Shown one piece after another: positions 1 through 7,739 of a DNA stretch of 64,000 nt. How positions within the stretch are numbered: the first letter of the stretch is position 1; the number at the start of each line of letters is the position of its first letter. A model generated the notes under the pieces. The model was given only the letters and a program-made list of their open reading frames with translations. It was not told the DNA's origin and ran no database searches. The stretch covers positions 806,001-870,000 of the forward strand of contig OX044357.1 in assembly GCA_943846675.1 (NCBI GenBank). The letters run 5' to 3'. The translations under genes and the position numbers were made by a program. Source of the DNA: UBA987 sp002292105. Lineage in GTDB: Bacteria; Bacteroidota; Bacteroidia; NS11-12g; UBA9320.

Positions 1-1
1 A

Positions 2-100
2 GTGGAAGTAGCTAAAGCGTCTGGTGGAATATTTGGTATGGGAAGCATCAGTGATGAAGAGAAAGAAGTGCTTGACTTGCCAATGATCGATAAAGTGTAA
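2..100 (+). CDS. C-terminal end of an unidentified protein (partial)
   Basis: The window opens inside a reading frame that ends with TAA at 98-100 and gives 32 residues, from VEVAKASGGIFGMG to MIDKV. It lies just upstream of the biotin carboxylase and on the same strand, so it is probably its operon partner. The alanine/glycine-rich stretch followed by an acidic helix (SDEEKEVL) faintly recalls the end of TerB-type helical domains, but that is only an impression. It does not look like the end of a carboxyltransferase or a biotin carrier protein. The real start lies outside the window. Confidence 0.55.
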   Translation: MEVAKASGGIFGMGSISDEEKEVLDLPMIDKV

Positions 101-107
101 ACACCTT

Positions 108-1595
108 TTGGGTAGCTTAAAAAAAATATTAATCGCCAATAGAGGCGAAATTGCCGTTCGAGTTATTCGAACTTGCCAAAAACTTGGTATCAAAACGGTT
201 GCCGTTTATTCAGAGGCAGACCGGTTCTCTAAACATATTCAGCTTGCAGACGAAGCATTTTGTTTAGGACCTGGACCAAGTGCCGATAGTTATTTACGTG
301 CCGACAAAATCATAGACATTTGCAAGAAGCATGAAGTTGACGCGATTCACCCAGGATATGGGTTTCTATCTGAAAATGCTGGATTTGCACGGTTACTAAG
401 CCAAAACAACATTGTGTTAATTGGGCCATCTCCTGAGGCAATGGAGGTAATGGGAAGTAAGCTGGCGTCAAAGGCAGCTGTGGCCAAATACAACGTCCCA
501 ATGGTGCCAGGCATCAACGAAGCTGTTGAAGATCCTAAGAAAGCGATTGAAGTAGCCAGAGAAGTTGGATTTCCTGTTTTAGTTAAAGCAAGTGCTGGTG
601 GTGGCGGTAAAGGCATGCGCATTGTGCACGAAGAATCTGAGTTAGAAAGTCAAATGAAAATGGCTATCAGCGAAGCAATTTCTTCATTTGGCGATGGAGC
701 TGTTTTTATAGAGAGATTTGTTCAAAATCCACGTCATATTGAAATACAGGTTCTAGGAGATAATCATGGAAACATTGTCCACCTTTTTGAAAGGGAATGC
801 AGTATTCAGAGAAGGCACCAAAAGCTTGTAGAAGAGGCACCGTCGGCTGTGCTCACTGAAGCCTTACGATCAGCTATGGGAGAAGCAGCAGTGAATGTGG
901 CTAAGGCTTGTAATTACTCTGGGGCAGGAACAGTTGAGTTTCTGTTGGACAGCAACCACAATTTCTATTTTCTTGAAATGAATACTCGGTTACAGGTTGA
1001 ACATCCAGTAACCGAATTAATAACGGGTTTGGACTTGGTCGAGCAACAAATTAGAGTTGCGGAAGGCGAGCCTTTGGCTTTTCAGCAGTCTGACCTAACC
1101 ATTAACGGACATGCACTTGAATTACGCGTTTGTGCAGAAGACCCGATGAATGATTTTTTGCCTACCATTGGTAAAATTGAAACGTATAATCCGCCAAAGG
1201 GTGAACATATACGAGTTGACGATTTTGTTGACGCAGGTTATGATATTCCTATCTTTTACGACAACATGATTTCGAAACTGATTGTTTGGGCACCTACCAG
1301 ACTTGAGGCAATCGAAAAAATGAAAGATGCCATTAACCGTTATGAGATTGAAGGTCTGGAAACGACGTTAAGTTTTGGCAGCTTTGTGTTAAACCATCCA
1401 AACTTTGTCAACGCAGATTTCGACACGCAATTTGTTCCAAAATATTTTAGTAAAGAACAAGTACTTAAGTCAGAAGAGTCTACATCAATGGCGGCAGCTT
1501 TATTGGCTATTGAATTGCTGAAATCTGGCGATAAGCCTGTTATTTCTGAAGGAAAACGGGACTCAGACTGGTTCTTAAATCGCCGTAACGCTTAG
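108..1595 (+). CDS. accC: Biotin carboxylase subunit of an acetyl-/propionyl-CoA carboxylase
   Basis: This is the ATP-dependent enzyme that carboxylates biotin on a carrier protein, the first half-reaction of acyl-CoA carboxylases. Visible features are the N-terminal motif KKILIANRGEIAVRVIR, the HPGYGFLSEN motif, the ATP-grasp glycine loop GGGGKGMR at residues 164-171, and the catalytic EMNTRLQVEHPVTE at 290-303. A C-terminal biotin carboxylase domain follows. At 495 residues it is longer than E. coli AccC (about 449). The extra tail ending in WFLNRR resembles the alpha subunits of Bacteroidota acyl-CoA (propionyl-CoA) carboxylases, as I recall them. The start is TTG at 108, because no ATG lies near the conserved N-terminus. 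No carrier or carboxyltransferase gene follows, so the natural substrate is unsettled. Confidence 0.93.
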   Translation: MGSLKKILIANRGEIAVRVIRTCQKLGIKTVAVYSEADRFSKHIQLADEAFCLGPGPSADSYLRADKIIDICKKHEVDAIHPGYGFLSENAGFARLLSQNNIVLIGPSPEAMEVMGSKLASKAAVAKYNVPMVPGINEAVEDPKKAIEVAREVGFPVLVKASAGGGGKGMRIVHEESELESQMKMAISEAISSFGDGAVFIERFVQNPRHIEIQVLGDNHGNIVHLFERECSIQRRHQKLVEEAPSAVLTEALRSAMGEAAVNVAKACNYSGAGTVEFLLDSNHNFYFLEMNTRLQVEHPVTELITGLDLVEQQIRVAEGEPLAFQQSDLTINGHALELRVCAEDPMNDFLPTIGKIETYNPPKGEHIRVDDFVDAGYDIPIFYDNMISKLIVWAPTRLEAIEKMKDAINRYEIEGLETTLSFGSFVLNHPNFVNADFDTQFVPKYFSKEQVLKSEESTSMAAALLAIELLKSGDKPVISEGKRDSDWFLNRRNA

Positions 1596-1633
1596 TCTTT
1601 ACGTTACCAACACTCGTCTTGTAATTATAGGTA

Positions 1634-1669
1634 TTGGTCTTAACGCATTAAGCCGATAGACTATATTTG
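1634..1669 (+). promoter_or_regulatory. Bacteroidota-type promoter of the ABC operon
   Basis: TATATTTG at 1662-1669 matches the Bacteroidota -7 consensus TAnnTTTG. A TTG at 1634-1636 can serve as the -33 element, though the 25 nt spacer is slightly long. The ATG of the ABC ATPase follows 35 nt downstream. Confidence 0.5.
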
Positions 1670-1703
1670 TTTCTATTGCGTTTTTAAACCATCACGCCTA
1701 ATT

Positions 1704-2615
1704 ATGATTTTTACTGCAAACAACATAGTCAAACAATACCCGCGTTCTAAATTTAAACTTCACGTACCCAATGTTACCTTGTCTGAAGGGGCAATTGTGG
1801 GCGTTGTTGGCGAAAACGGAAACGGTAAAACAACGTTACTTAATATTATCGCTGGCGAACTGGAGGCCAATGGGTCGCTTAACTATTTTGGAGAGGATGT
1901 GGCTCAAGATACCAATTGGAGTGCTTTGAAGTCCAAAATCGCTTTTATCCCGCAGCGTATTCCGAGATGGTATGGAAGCTTGATTCAGAATCTCAAATTG
2001 AAAGCGGCATTAGATGGTATTCCTGCGGAAGAAAGTGATACCTACTTAGATGAAATTCTGTCCTTTCTCGGTTTGATGGATTACAAACATCTTAAATGGA
2101 CTGAAATATCGACGGGATATAGGCTGCGTTTTGAACTTGCTCGTATGTTGATTGGCAAGCCCAATTTGTTGGTTTTGGATGAACCCTTGGCCAATTTGGA
2201 TATCAATACACAACAAAAGTTTTTAAGCGATTTAAAAAATATTCTTCAGGACAAGAGTTATGAAACGGCGGTAATTCTGAGCAGTCAGCAACTGCATGAA
2301 ATAGAAACTGTGAGCGATCACATGATCTTTTTAAGAAACGGCGAATCGGTATTTAGCGGTGCTGTAAACGAACTTGAAGCAGATCACGAACAATTTGTTT
2401 TTGAGGTTCAAGTGGAGGCAGAAGATAAGGATAGACTGTTGACGTTTCTTAAGACTAACAATCTTAGTTACGGAGAAACAGGAGAGTACCTACAAGTATC
2501 ATTTGATAAGTCGGCAACCAGCAATGATTTTCTTACGGTGTTAATTAAGGAGGGGTTTACGATTAAATACTATCGAAACATCAGTAAATCAACCAAAAGA
2601 CTATTTAATCAGTAA
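1704..2615 (+). CDS. ABC transporter ATP-binding protein with degenerate signature and H-loop
   Basis: This is the cytoplasmic ATPase of an ABC transporter. Walker A is GENGNGKTT at residues 36-44, and Walker B with its glutamate is LLVLDEP at about 155-161. The signature motif is a divergent STGYR near residue 136 instead of LSGGQ. The switch region reads ILSSQQLHEIE, so glutamine stands where the H-loop histidine is expected. About 80 C-terminal residues form a small accessory domain, as in ABC-2 exporters. The next two genes, starting 2 nt after this one and then 6 nt further on, encode paralogous multi-pass membrane proteins, which are the obvious partners. The substrate cannot be told from sequence. 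Confidence 0.85.
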   Translation: MIFTANNIVKQYPRSKFKLHVPNVTLSEGAIVGVVGENGNGKTTLLNIIAGELEANGSLNYFGEDVAQDTNWSALKSKIAFIPQRIPRWYGSLIQNLKLKAALDGIPAEESDTYLDEILSFLGLMDYKHLKWTEISTGYRLRFELARMLIGKPNLLVLDEPLANLDINTQQKFLSDLKNILQDKSYETAVILSSQQLHEIETVSDHMIFLRNGESVFSGAVNELEADHEQFVFEVQVEAEDKDRLLTFLKTNNLSYGETGEYLQVSFDKSATSNDFLTVLIKEGFTIKYYRNISKSTKRLFNQ

Positions 2616-2617
2616 GG

Positions 2618-4030
2618 ATGAAAGCATATTTTAAGAAAATCGATTATCACCTTCTGCAAAAATATCCGAACCTTTGGGTTCTGGGTGTTCACATATATCT
2701 GCCCATCATTCTCGTTTTATATTTGGTTATTGGACTAACTGGTTTGCTTTACCCGCTAGACCCTTTACCTGAGTTTTATCGCTATCGAGACTTTTTCCAG
2801 AATACTTCTGTAACGATGATTTTACCCACCATTTTGCTGGTGGTTGTTTTTATCATTCGGCAGGTGAAGTTTAATTCGAAACGCGTGCATCTAAGTTTAC
2901 CCTACAAACAGCAGTTTCTCGTTTTTCTATACTTCATTTTTTTATTTCTATCCATTACGACGCTGCCATTGGTTGGCAACATAACTGCATATATCAAATC
3001 GGATATCGTGCTTGATCAAGAGCAGTTTTCGGAAGATGCGAAGGTAATGCGAAGGGGCTTCGTCCATTTTTTTCTAGAGAAATCATACGTAGATGACCCA
3101 GAAGATTGTGCTGAGGCAGAAGCAAATGGATTTTATATAGACGCGTATGGAGACCAACGCAGCTATAAGCGGTATGAGTTAAACAATACAAAAGACAGTT
3201 TAATTGTTTACCGACATTTTGTCGACTACAGTTACAGCAACGATTTAGATACTATTTCGTTGGATCAAGCGTATCGTGAGATTGACTCGTTTATTGCCTT
3301 GTCGCACAAGTATCAGGGCGATGTTACACATGTCGATCCTGTACAAATTGTAAACGCGAACCTGAAAACGGATCGGTATTACACAAAGTTTGAGAAGAAC
3401 GTACGACCGGCATTTTCTTACTTACAGGATTATGGCGCATTCGACAACAACATAAATTTTCATAACAAGGTAATAAGCAAAGGGTCATTCTTTTTTTCTT
3501 TAGAGTGGGATTTTTGGCGTGGATATTTGTTTATCACGCTTGTATTATCTGTACTGCTCATTATACTATGCTCGGTAAACATTGCAGAGTTTGGATGGGG
3601 TATGTTGGTGGTTGCTTTACACCCTACGGTTTTTGGAATTGTTGCCGCGCTTGTGGCCTTTTTATTTAGAGAAGTTGATGGGGAAATGGCCGCAACAATT
3701 GGGATATTTTTATTGTTACTGTTTACGGCGAATGCATACTTCTTCGCTTTTAATAAGCGGTTTAAGCCGGCTTTACGCAGGGCTTTTGCCATTGCTTGTC
3801 ATGTCTACACGCCCATAGTTGCATGCCTGCTAATCGTTATGTACAAGGAAGCCTCCGATTGCTGTTATTTGGATTCTACATACCGCGAGAACTGTGACTG
3901 TATTCTTCCATTTACCAGGGAGCAGTACAACTTAATTACGTTGAATACCTTAATTATCGGCTCGATTATTTCTACCTACGTTTTTGGTAAATATTATAAA
4001 AAGCAATACACGAACCCGCAAATCAAGTAG
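2618..4030 (+). CDS. Multi-pass membrane protein, putative ABC exporter membrane subunit (copy 1)
   Basis: I do not recognise a named family. The 470-residue protein has a short cytoplasmic N-terminus, then hydrophobic segments near residues 22-42, 68-87 and 98-120. A soluble loop of about 180 residues follows, then a cluster of hydrophobic segments from about 300 to the end. It begins 2 nt after the ABC ATPase. The next gene is a paralog: both share KID-(Y/T)-x-LL at the N-terminus, WVLGVHI, FIIRQ, and EFGW with PTV-x-GIVA in the C-terminal half. By position and topology it is inferred to be half of the membrane channel of an ABC-2-like exporter. The loop contains a cysteine pair region (DCCYLD...CDC) near the C-terminus that copy 2 lacks. 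Confidence 0.75.
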   Translation: MKAYFKKIDYHLLQKYPNLWVLGVHIYLPIILVLYLVIGLTGLLYPLDPLPEFYRYRDFFQNTSVTMILPTILLVVVFIIRQVKFNSKRVHLSLPYKQQFLVFLYFIFLFLSITTLPLVGNITAYIKSDIVLDQEQFSEDAKVMRRGFVHFFLEKSYVDDPEDCAEAEANGFYIDAYGDQRSYKRYELNNTKDSLIVYRHFVDYSYSNDLDTISLDQAYREIDSFIALSHKYQGDVTHVDPVQIVNANLKTDRYYTKFEKNVRPAFSYLQDYGAFDNNINFHNKVISKGSFFFSLEWDFWRGYLFITLVLSVLLIILCSVNIAEFGWGMLVVALHPTVFGIVAALVAFLFREVDGEMAATIGIFLLLLFTANAYFFAFNKRFKPALRRAFAIACHVYTPIVACLLIVMYKEASDCCYLDSTYRENCDCILPFTREQYNLITLNTLIIGSIISTYVFGKYYKKQYTNPQIK

Positions 4031-4036
4031 TCCATT

Positions 4037-5320
4037 GTGAAAAAATATTACCAAAAGATTGATACTTATTTGCTTGCGCGGTATCCCAATATATGGGTGC
4101 TCGGTGTTCATATTTTTGTACCAATCATAGTCGTTACGTTTTTGGCACTGGTCATTATCGGTGCGGTATTGGTCAATGTGTACAAAGGAATTTATTCACT
4201 TGACGATAGCTTTGAACAATTGGGTTTAGCTATGGTGTTACCCGTCATTCTGTTGCTGATATTGTTCATTATACGTCAGGCTAAATACAATGCATTAAGG
4301 GTCCATCATTTTCTTCCATTTAAAAGACGTTTCGCCTTTTTTTTATCCTTTTGGCTGATTTTCGTTGGTATAACCAGCCTTCCGTTCTCGACGTATTTTG
4401 GTAGTTATTTTACTCCAGGAATCAACCATGATAAAAAAGGTTATTTCGAGGACAGGGCTTTAATGGGTAAGTACATGACGCACTTTTATCTTAAAAAAAG
4501 TCGCTATACCACTTCAGATGATCAACCAAACGATTACCGACTAAGTAAACGGGGTTCAAGCTTGATGCTTGATGTTCATCGGTACAACTGGGATTTTGCT
4601 AAATACTATAATGGAACGCCCGCTCAGATAACGTTACAAGAGGCGGAAAAAGAAATTGCTGCATTTTTCGTTATAGCGAAACGTTATAACGCTGAATTCA
4701 AAACGGAAAACGTCGGTAGCATTTTGGAAATGAACACCACAGAGAAAGGCATTGTTTGGGATAATTCGAATGGCACGGAAATGGACTTTTATACCCATAT
4801 CGCCAATCTATCAGAATTTGAAAGGTGTGTGACTTGGAGTAAATACTACCACAACGACAGACAAGTATTCCGCATGTTTAATTGGGAGTTTTGGCGCTAT
4901 TATTCGCTGGTTGGATTCTCTTTGGCATTTTTGCTGATTATCTATTGTTCCACCAGTAAAGGGGAGTTTGGCTGGGCATTATTGGTCTGTGCGTTATTTC
5001 CAACGGTTTACGGCATTGTTGCTGGCTTACTAGCTATACTTGATATTTTAGATGGGGAAACTGGAGCTCAATTATTGCTCGCATTATTTACCGGGGCGTT
5101 AATTTATGTTGCCTTTATAGGGAACTATAAACCAAAACTGAAACGAATATTTGGTATAAGCATCAATGTTATGCTACCGATACTACTCCCAATAATCGTA
5201 AATATCGAAATGTTAGATGAGGTTGAATTTTTTGTCTTTGCCTTTGTTATGGGCTTGGTAACCACCTATTTGTATTCCTTTTATTACCAATACCAATATC
5301 TTCATCCGGGAAAAAGCTAG
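4037..5320 (+). CDS. Multi-pass membrane protein, putative ABC exporter membrane subunit (copy 2)
   Basis: This 427-residue protein is a paralog of the preceding gene, with the same order of conserved blocks: KIDTYLLARYPNIWVLGVHI at the start, a VLPVILL-x-x-LFIIRQ segment, ITSLPF, and EFGWALL...PTVYGIVAGLL late in the protein. Hydrophobic segments surround a central soluble loop of about 160 residues. The start is GTG at 4037, six bases after the previous stop. It ends in a shared CTAG with the convergent pnuC-like gene. Two related but non-identical membrane subunits beside one ATPase suggest a heterodimeric exporter. No substrate can be proposed. Confidence 0.75.
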   Translation: MKKYYQKIDTYLLARYPNIWVLGVHIFVPIIVVTFLALVIIGAVLVNVYKGIYSLDDSFEQLGLAMVLPVILLLILFIIRQAKYNALRVHHFLPFKRRFAFFLSFWLIFVGITSLPFSTYFGSYFTPGINHDKKGYFEDRALMGKYMTHFYLKKSRYTTSDDQPNDYRLSKRGSSLMLDVHRYNWDFAKYYNGTPAQITLQEAEKEIAAFFVIAKRYNAEFKTENVGSILEMNTTEKGIVWDNSNGTEMDFYTHIANLSEFERCVTWSKYYHNDRQVFRMFNWEFWRYYSLVGFSLAFLLIIYCSTSKGEFGWALLVCALFPTVYGIVAGLLAILDILDGETGAQLLLALFTGALIYVAFIGNYKPKLKRIFGISINVMLPILLPIIVNIEMLDEVEFFVFAFVMGLVTTYLYSFYYQYQYLHPGKS

Positions 5321-5898
5321 TTGGATAATTGTAGCCTTAAGCGCTTTCTCCATGCGACGTATCCAACTACGCTAAAAATGGTAAATCCAAACATCATGAG
5401 TGCCAGTACAGGAAGAGATCGTGTATGGTAGAGCCAGATACTGAATACGTTAACCCCGATCCAATACATCCAATGATGTAGTACTTTTTTTGCCTCCAAA
5501 TAGGTGGCAACAAATGCAAACGAGGTAGAACATGCGTCTGCCCATGGCAGATTCGAATCTGTATAGGTTTTAAAAAAGAAGCCAAGCCCAAACCAAACCA
5601 GCACGCCAATGGCCAATGCCTGTCCGTGATATAAGATTGATTTCGTTTGAATAGGCATGGGGGCTTTTTTGCTATTTGTATGCCAATGTATCCAAGCATA
5701 AATCCCTAAGATGACGTAAACAGAATAAAGTAATGTTTCAGAATACAGCTTGGCCTCAAAGAAAAGTACTACTGAAATTAAAGAGGCTACTATTCCGAAT
5801 ATCCAGCACCAGATATTTTCGCGAATAAGCAGAAGTAAGAAGACCACATTCAAACTCAATACAACCCATTCCAATACCGAAGACACTGTTTCTGACAT
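5317..5898 (-). CDS. PnuC-family vitamin/nucleoside transporter
   Basis: This is a small membrane protein (193 residues from the ATG at 5898) with about seven hydrophobic segments. PnuC proteins carry out facilitated uptake of a vitamin precursor that is then trapped by phosphorylation, usually nicotinamide riboside and in relatives thiamine. Family features are the N-terminal VLSLNVVFLLLLIRENIWCW segment, the GIVASL and YAWIHW segments, and the late W-(M/I)-YWIGVNVFSI-W-Y motif. An upstream in-frame ATG at 5946 is rejected because a TAnnTTTG promoter and a hairpin lie between the two. No TPP riboswitch elements are seen upstream, so thiamine specificity is not supported. No kinase gene is nearby. 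Confidence 0.85.
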   Translation of the reverse strand: MSETVSSVLEWVVLSLNVVFLLLLIRENIWCWIFGIVASLISVVLFFEAKLYSETLLYSVYVILGIYAWIHWHTNSKKAPMPIQTKSILYHGQALAIGVLVWFGLGFFFKTYTDSNLPWADACSTSFAFVATYLEAKKVLHHWMYWIGVNVFSIWLYHTRSLPVLALMMFGFTIFSVVGYVAWRKRLRLQLSN

Positions 5899-5904
5899 CG
5901 TTGG

Positions 5905-5912
5905 CAAAAGTA
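5905..5912 (-). promoter_or_regulatory. -7 element for the pnuC-like gene
   Basis: Read on the minus strand this is TACTTTTG, a perfect TAnnTTTG match 6 nt upstream of the ATG at 5898. Transcription would start nearly at the start codon. No well-spaced -33 TTG is visible. Confidence 0.35.
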
Positions 5913-5930
5913 AACATACGGTAAAAGAGA

Positions 5931-5964
5931 AAAATAAAAAAGGCAACTGTTGTTGCCTTTTTTT
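5931..5964. terminator. Bidirectional intrinsic terminator-like hairpin in the pnuC leader
   Basis: The stem GGCAAC/GTTGCC (5942-5947 and 5952-5957) with a TGTT loop is followed by seven T residues and preceded by an A-rich tract, so it could terminate in either direction. It lies between divergent genes, in the 5' region of the pnuC-like gene, where a terminator is unexpected. It may end a short transcript or act as an attenuator. Confidence 0.6.
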
Positions 5965-5976
5965 GATAACATGCGA

Positions 5977-5992
5977 TTTGACCTATGTCAAA
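5977..5992. promoter_or_regulatory. Crp/Fnr-like palindromic operator
   Basis: TTTGAC-CTAT-GTCAAA is a perfect 6+6 bp inverted repeat with a 4 nt spacer, the geometry of Crp/Fnr-family sites (TTGAT-N4-ATCAA). It sits in the intergenic region between the pnuC-like gene and the Ca/Na exchanger, 79 nt from the former start. Which gene it controls is not clear. Confidence 0.45.
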
Positions 5993-6145
5993 ATTTTGTT
6001 TGATGGAATCACTCCACCAGCTTGATTAGTGCTGAACGTAATTCAAACGACATGCCACAAAGTTTAAGTTATAACATATTGATAATAAGCAATTTGTGAT
6101 TTGTTGTCTGAAAAGTATTTTTCAAATTGAGTTTAGAAGTCCAAT

Positions 6146-6178
6146 TTGTAGAAACATCAACGACGTTGGTTATTTTTG
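6146..6178 (+). promoter_or_regulatory. Bacteroidota-type promoter of the exchanger operon
   Basis: TTG at 6146-6148, a 22 nt spacer and TATTTTTG at 6171-6178 fit the phylum consensus. The likely start codon, ATG at 6198, is 20 nt downstream. This supports choosing it over an upstream in-frame ATG at 6096. Confidence 0.6.
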
Positions 6179-6197
6179 GTTCGATAATTCATATTCA

Positions 6198-7148
6198 ATG
6201 ATCCTACCGTTTATAATTTTTATCATCAGTCTTGGCGTGTTAATCGTTGCCGCAAAGTTTTTCACTGAGGCTGCTGAGAGAATCGGTTTGTCCCTAAAGA
6301 TGTCACCATTCATGGTTGGGGTCGTAATTGTGGCAGTCGGCACATCTCTTCCGGAATTAATTTCAGGCATTATTGCCACGGCAACAGGTCATTCGGAAAT
6401 TGTCATTGGTAACGTATTAGGAGCCAACATTTCTAACATTTTTTTGATTTTAGGAATGGCTACGATTGTATCGCGAAGGAGTATTAAGCTTGGAAAAGAA
6501 TACATTTTTATAGACCTACACTTTATGCTCGGTTCGGCAATTTTCTTGATTTTGTTTCTGTTAGACGGAGAAATATCACGAATTGAAGGCGCTTGTTTGG
6601 TTATTGGTTTTATAGTCTATCAGATTTACTTGATGAAGTCTGATAAGCCAGATGAGATGCCTACGTTAAACGACCCAGAAACCGTCAAAAAAATGACTTC
6701 GGTGCGGTTGATCGATGGGCTAATTCTATTGGTTTCAGCTGTGGGAATATATGTCGGTGCGAAGTATGTGGTCCAATCTATTCAGGATATAGCCACAGCG
6801 CTTGATGTCGATAAAACCCTCATAAGTTTAACGGTTCTGTCGTTCGGTACGACGTTGCCGGAGTTAGCCGTGACCATATCGGCTGCCCGCCGCGGACAAC
6901 CAGAAATTGCTTTAGGGAACATATTGGGTTCGTGTATTTTTAATTCGTTTATGGTCACTGGTGTGGCGTCTTTAATTCGCCCAATTGCCATGCCCTTTGA
7001 ATTAGCCAAAACCTCGGTTGTGTTCTTAATTGTGGCAGCCGCATTCTTTTACTTGTTAAGTCAAGATAAAAAAGTGTCGAAGTGGGAAGGGATGTTGTTT
7101 TTGTTATTCTATGTCGTTTTTATCTTAAAAATTACGGGTGTAGCATAA
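6198..7148 (+). CDS. Calcium/sodium antiporter, CaCA family (YrbG-like)
   Basis: This is an inner-membrane cation/Ca2+ exchanger of 316 residues. The two diagnostic alpha repeats are plain: GTSLPELISG followed by IVIGNVLGANISNIFLI in the first half, and SFGTTLPELAVTIS followed by IALGNILGSCIFN in the second half. The acidic residue in each repeat forms the ion site in this family. About ten hydrophobic segments are present in two pseudo-symmetrical halves. The ATG at 6198 places the first helix immediately after the start, as usual. It probably heads an operon with aat (3 nt gap) and the secreted esterase-like gene that follows. Confidence 0.92.
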   Translation: MILPFIIFIISLGVLIVAAKFFTEAAERIGLSLKMSPFMVGVVIVAVGTSLPELISGIIATATGHSEIVIGNVLGANISNIFLILGMATIVSRRSIKLGKEYIFIDLHFMLGSAIFLILFLLDGEISRIEGACLVIGFIVYQIYLMKSDKPDEMPTLNDPETVKKMTSVRLIDGLILLVSAVGIYVGAKYVVQSIQDIATALDVDKTLISLTVLSFGTTLPELAVTISAARRGQPEIALGNILGSCIFNSFMVTGVASLIRPIAMPFELAKTSVVFLIVAAAFFYLLSQDKKVSKWEGMLFLLFYVVFILKITGVA

Positions 7149-7151
7149 CAT

Positions 7152-7739
7152 ATGGAAGAGGAAGAATCACACCTTACACCAGCTCAGCTGATTTACGCTT
7201 ATTCAAATGGATACTTCCCGATGGCAGATGATCCAGAAGATGGTGGTGAAATATATTGGCATCGACCAAATCAGCGTGGCGTAATCCCGCTAGACGCGTT
7301 TCACATCAGTAAAAATCTAAAACGACTTTATCGGAATCACCCATATCAACTCAAGATAAACACAGCCTTTAAGCAAGTCATGTTAGCTTGTGCTCAGCGG
7401 GACAGAACGTGGATAAACGATGACATAATCAATGCGTATTGTACACTTCAAGAAATGGGTTACGCCATGAGTTTTGAGGTATGGGAAGGAGCAGAGCTCG
7501 TTGGTGGTTTGTATGGCGTTACTTTAGGAAAAGCATATTTCGGGGAGTCTATGTTTAGTCGAAAAACAAATACAAGCAAACTGGCCTTAATTCACTTAGT
7601 AGCGTATTTAAAGAAGAACAAGTACACACTTCTAGATACGCAGTATCTGAACGCGCATTTGGAACAATTTGGCGCTATCGAAATACCCGACAAAAAATAT
7701 ATGGAGCAATTAGAAGCGGCTATCGCTAATTCGCTATAA
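7152..7739 (+). CDS. aat: Leucyl/phenylalanyl-tRNA-protein transferase
   Basis: This enzyme adds Leu or Phe from aminoacyl-tRNA to N-terminal Arg/Lys residues, marking proteins for ClpAP-type degradation. Recognised by LIYAYSNGYFPM near the N-terminus, the WHRPNQRGVIPLD segment, the core GGLYGVTLGKAYFGESMFSR, and LLDTQYLNAHLEQFGA near the C-terminus, where most homologs have the related D-x-Q-x-x-x-x-HL motif. At 195 residues it is shorter than E. coli Aat (234), mainly because the N-terminal extension is missing. It follows the Ca/Na exchanger by 3 nt and touches the next gene without a gap. Confidence 0.93.
   Translation: MEEEESHLTPAQLIYAYSNGYFPMADDPEDGGEIYWHRPNQRGVIPLDAFHISKNLKRLYRNHPYQLKINTAFKQVMLACAQRDRTWINDDIINAYCTLQEMGYAMSFEVWEGAELVGGLYGVTLGKAYFGESMFSRKTNTSKLALIHLVAYLKKNKYTLLDTQYLNAHLEQFGAIEIPDKKYMEQLEAAIANSL

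Noticed and set aside
5898..5946. Longer pnuC-like protein starting at 5946
   Set aside because: The added residues would be encoded across a terminator hairpin and a TAnnTTTG element, and family members start near MSETVSSVLEW.
5942..6100. TPP riboswitch before the pnuC-like gene
   Set aside because: Neither the CTGAGA nor the ACCTGATCTGGATAATACC-type conserved blocks can be found on the minus strand.
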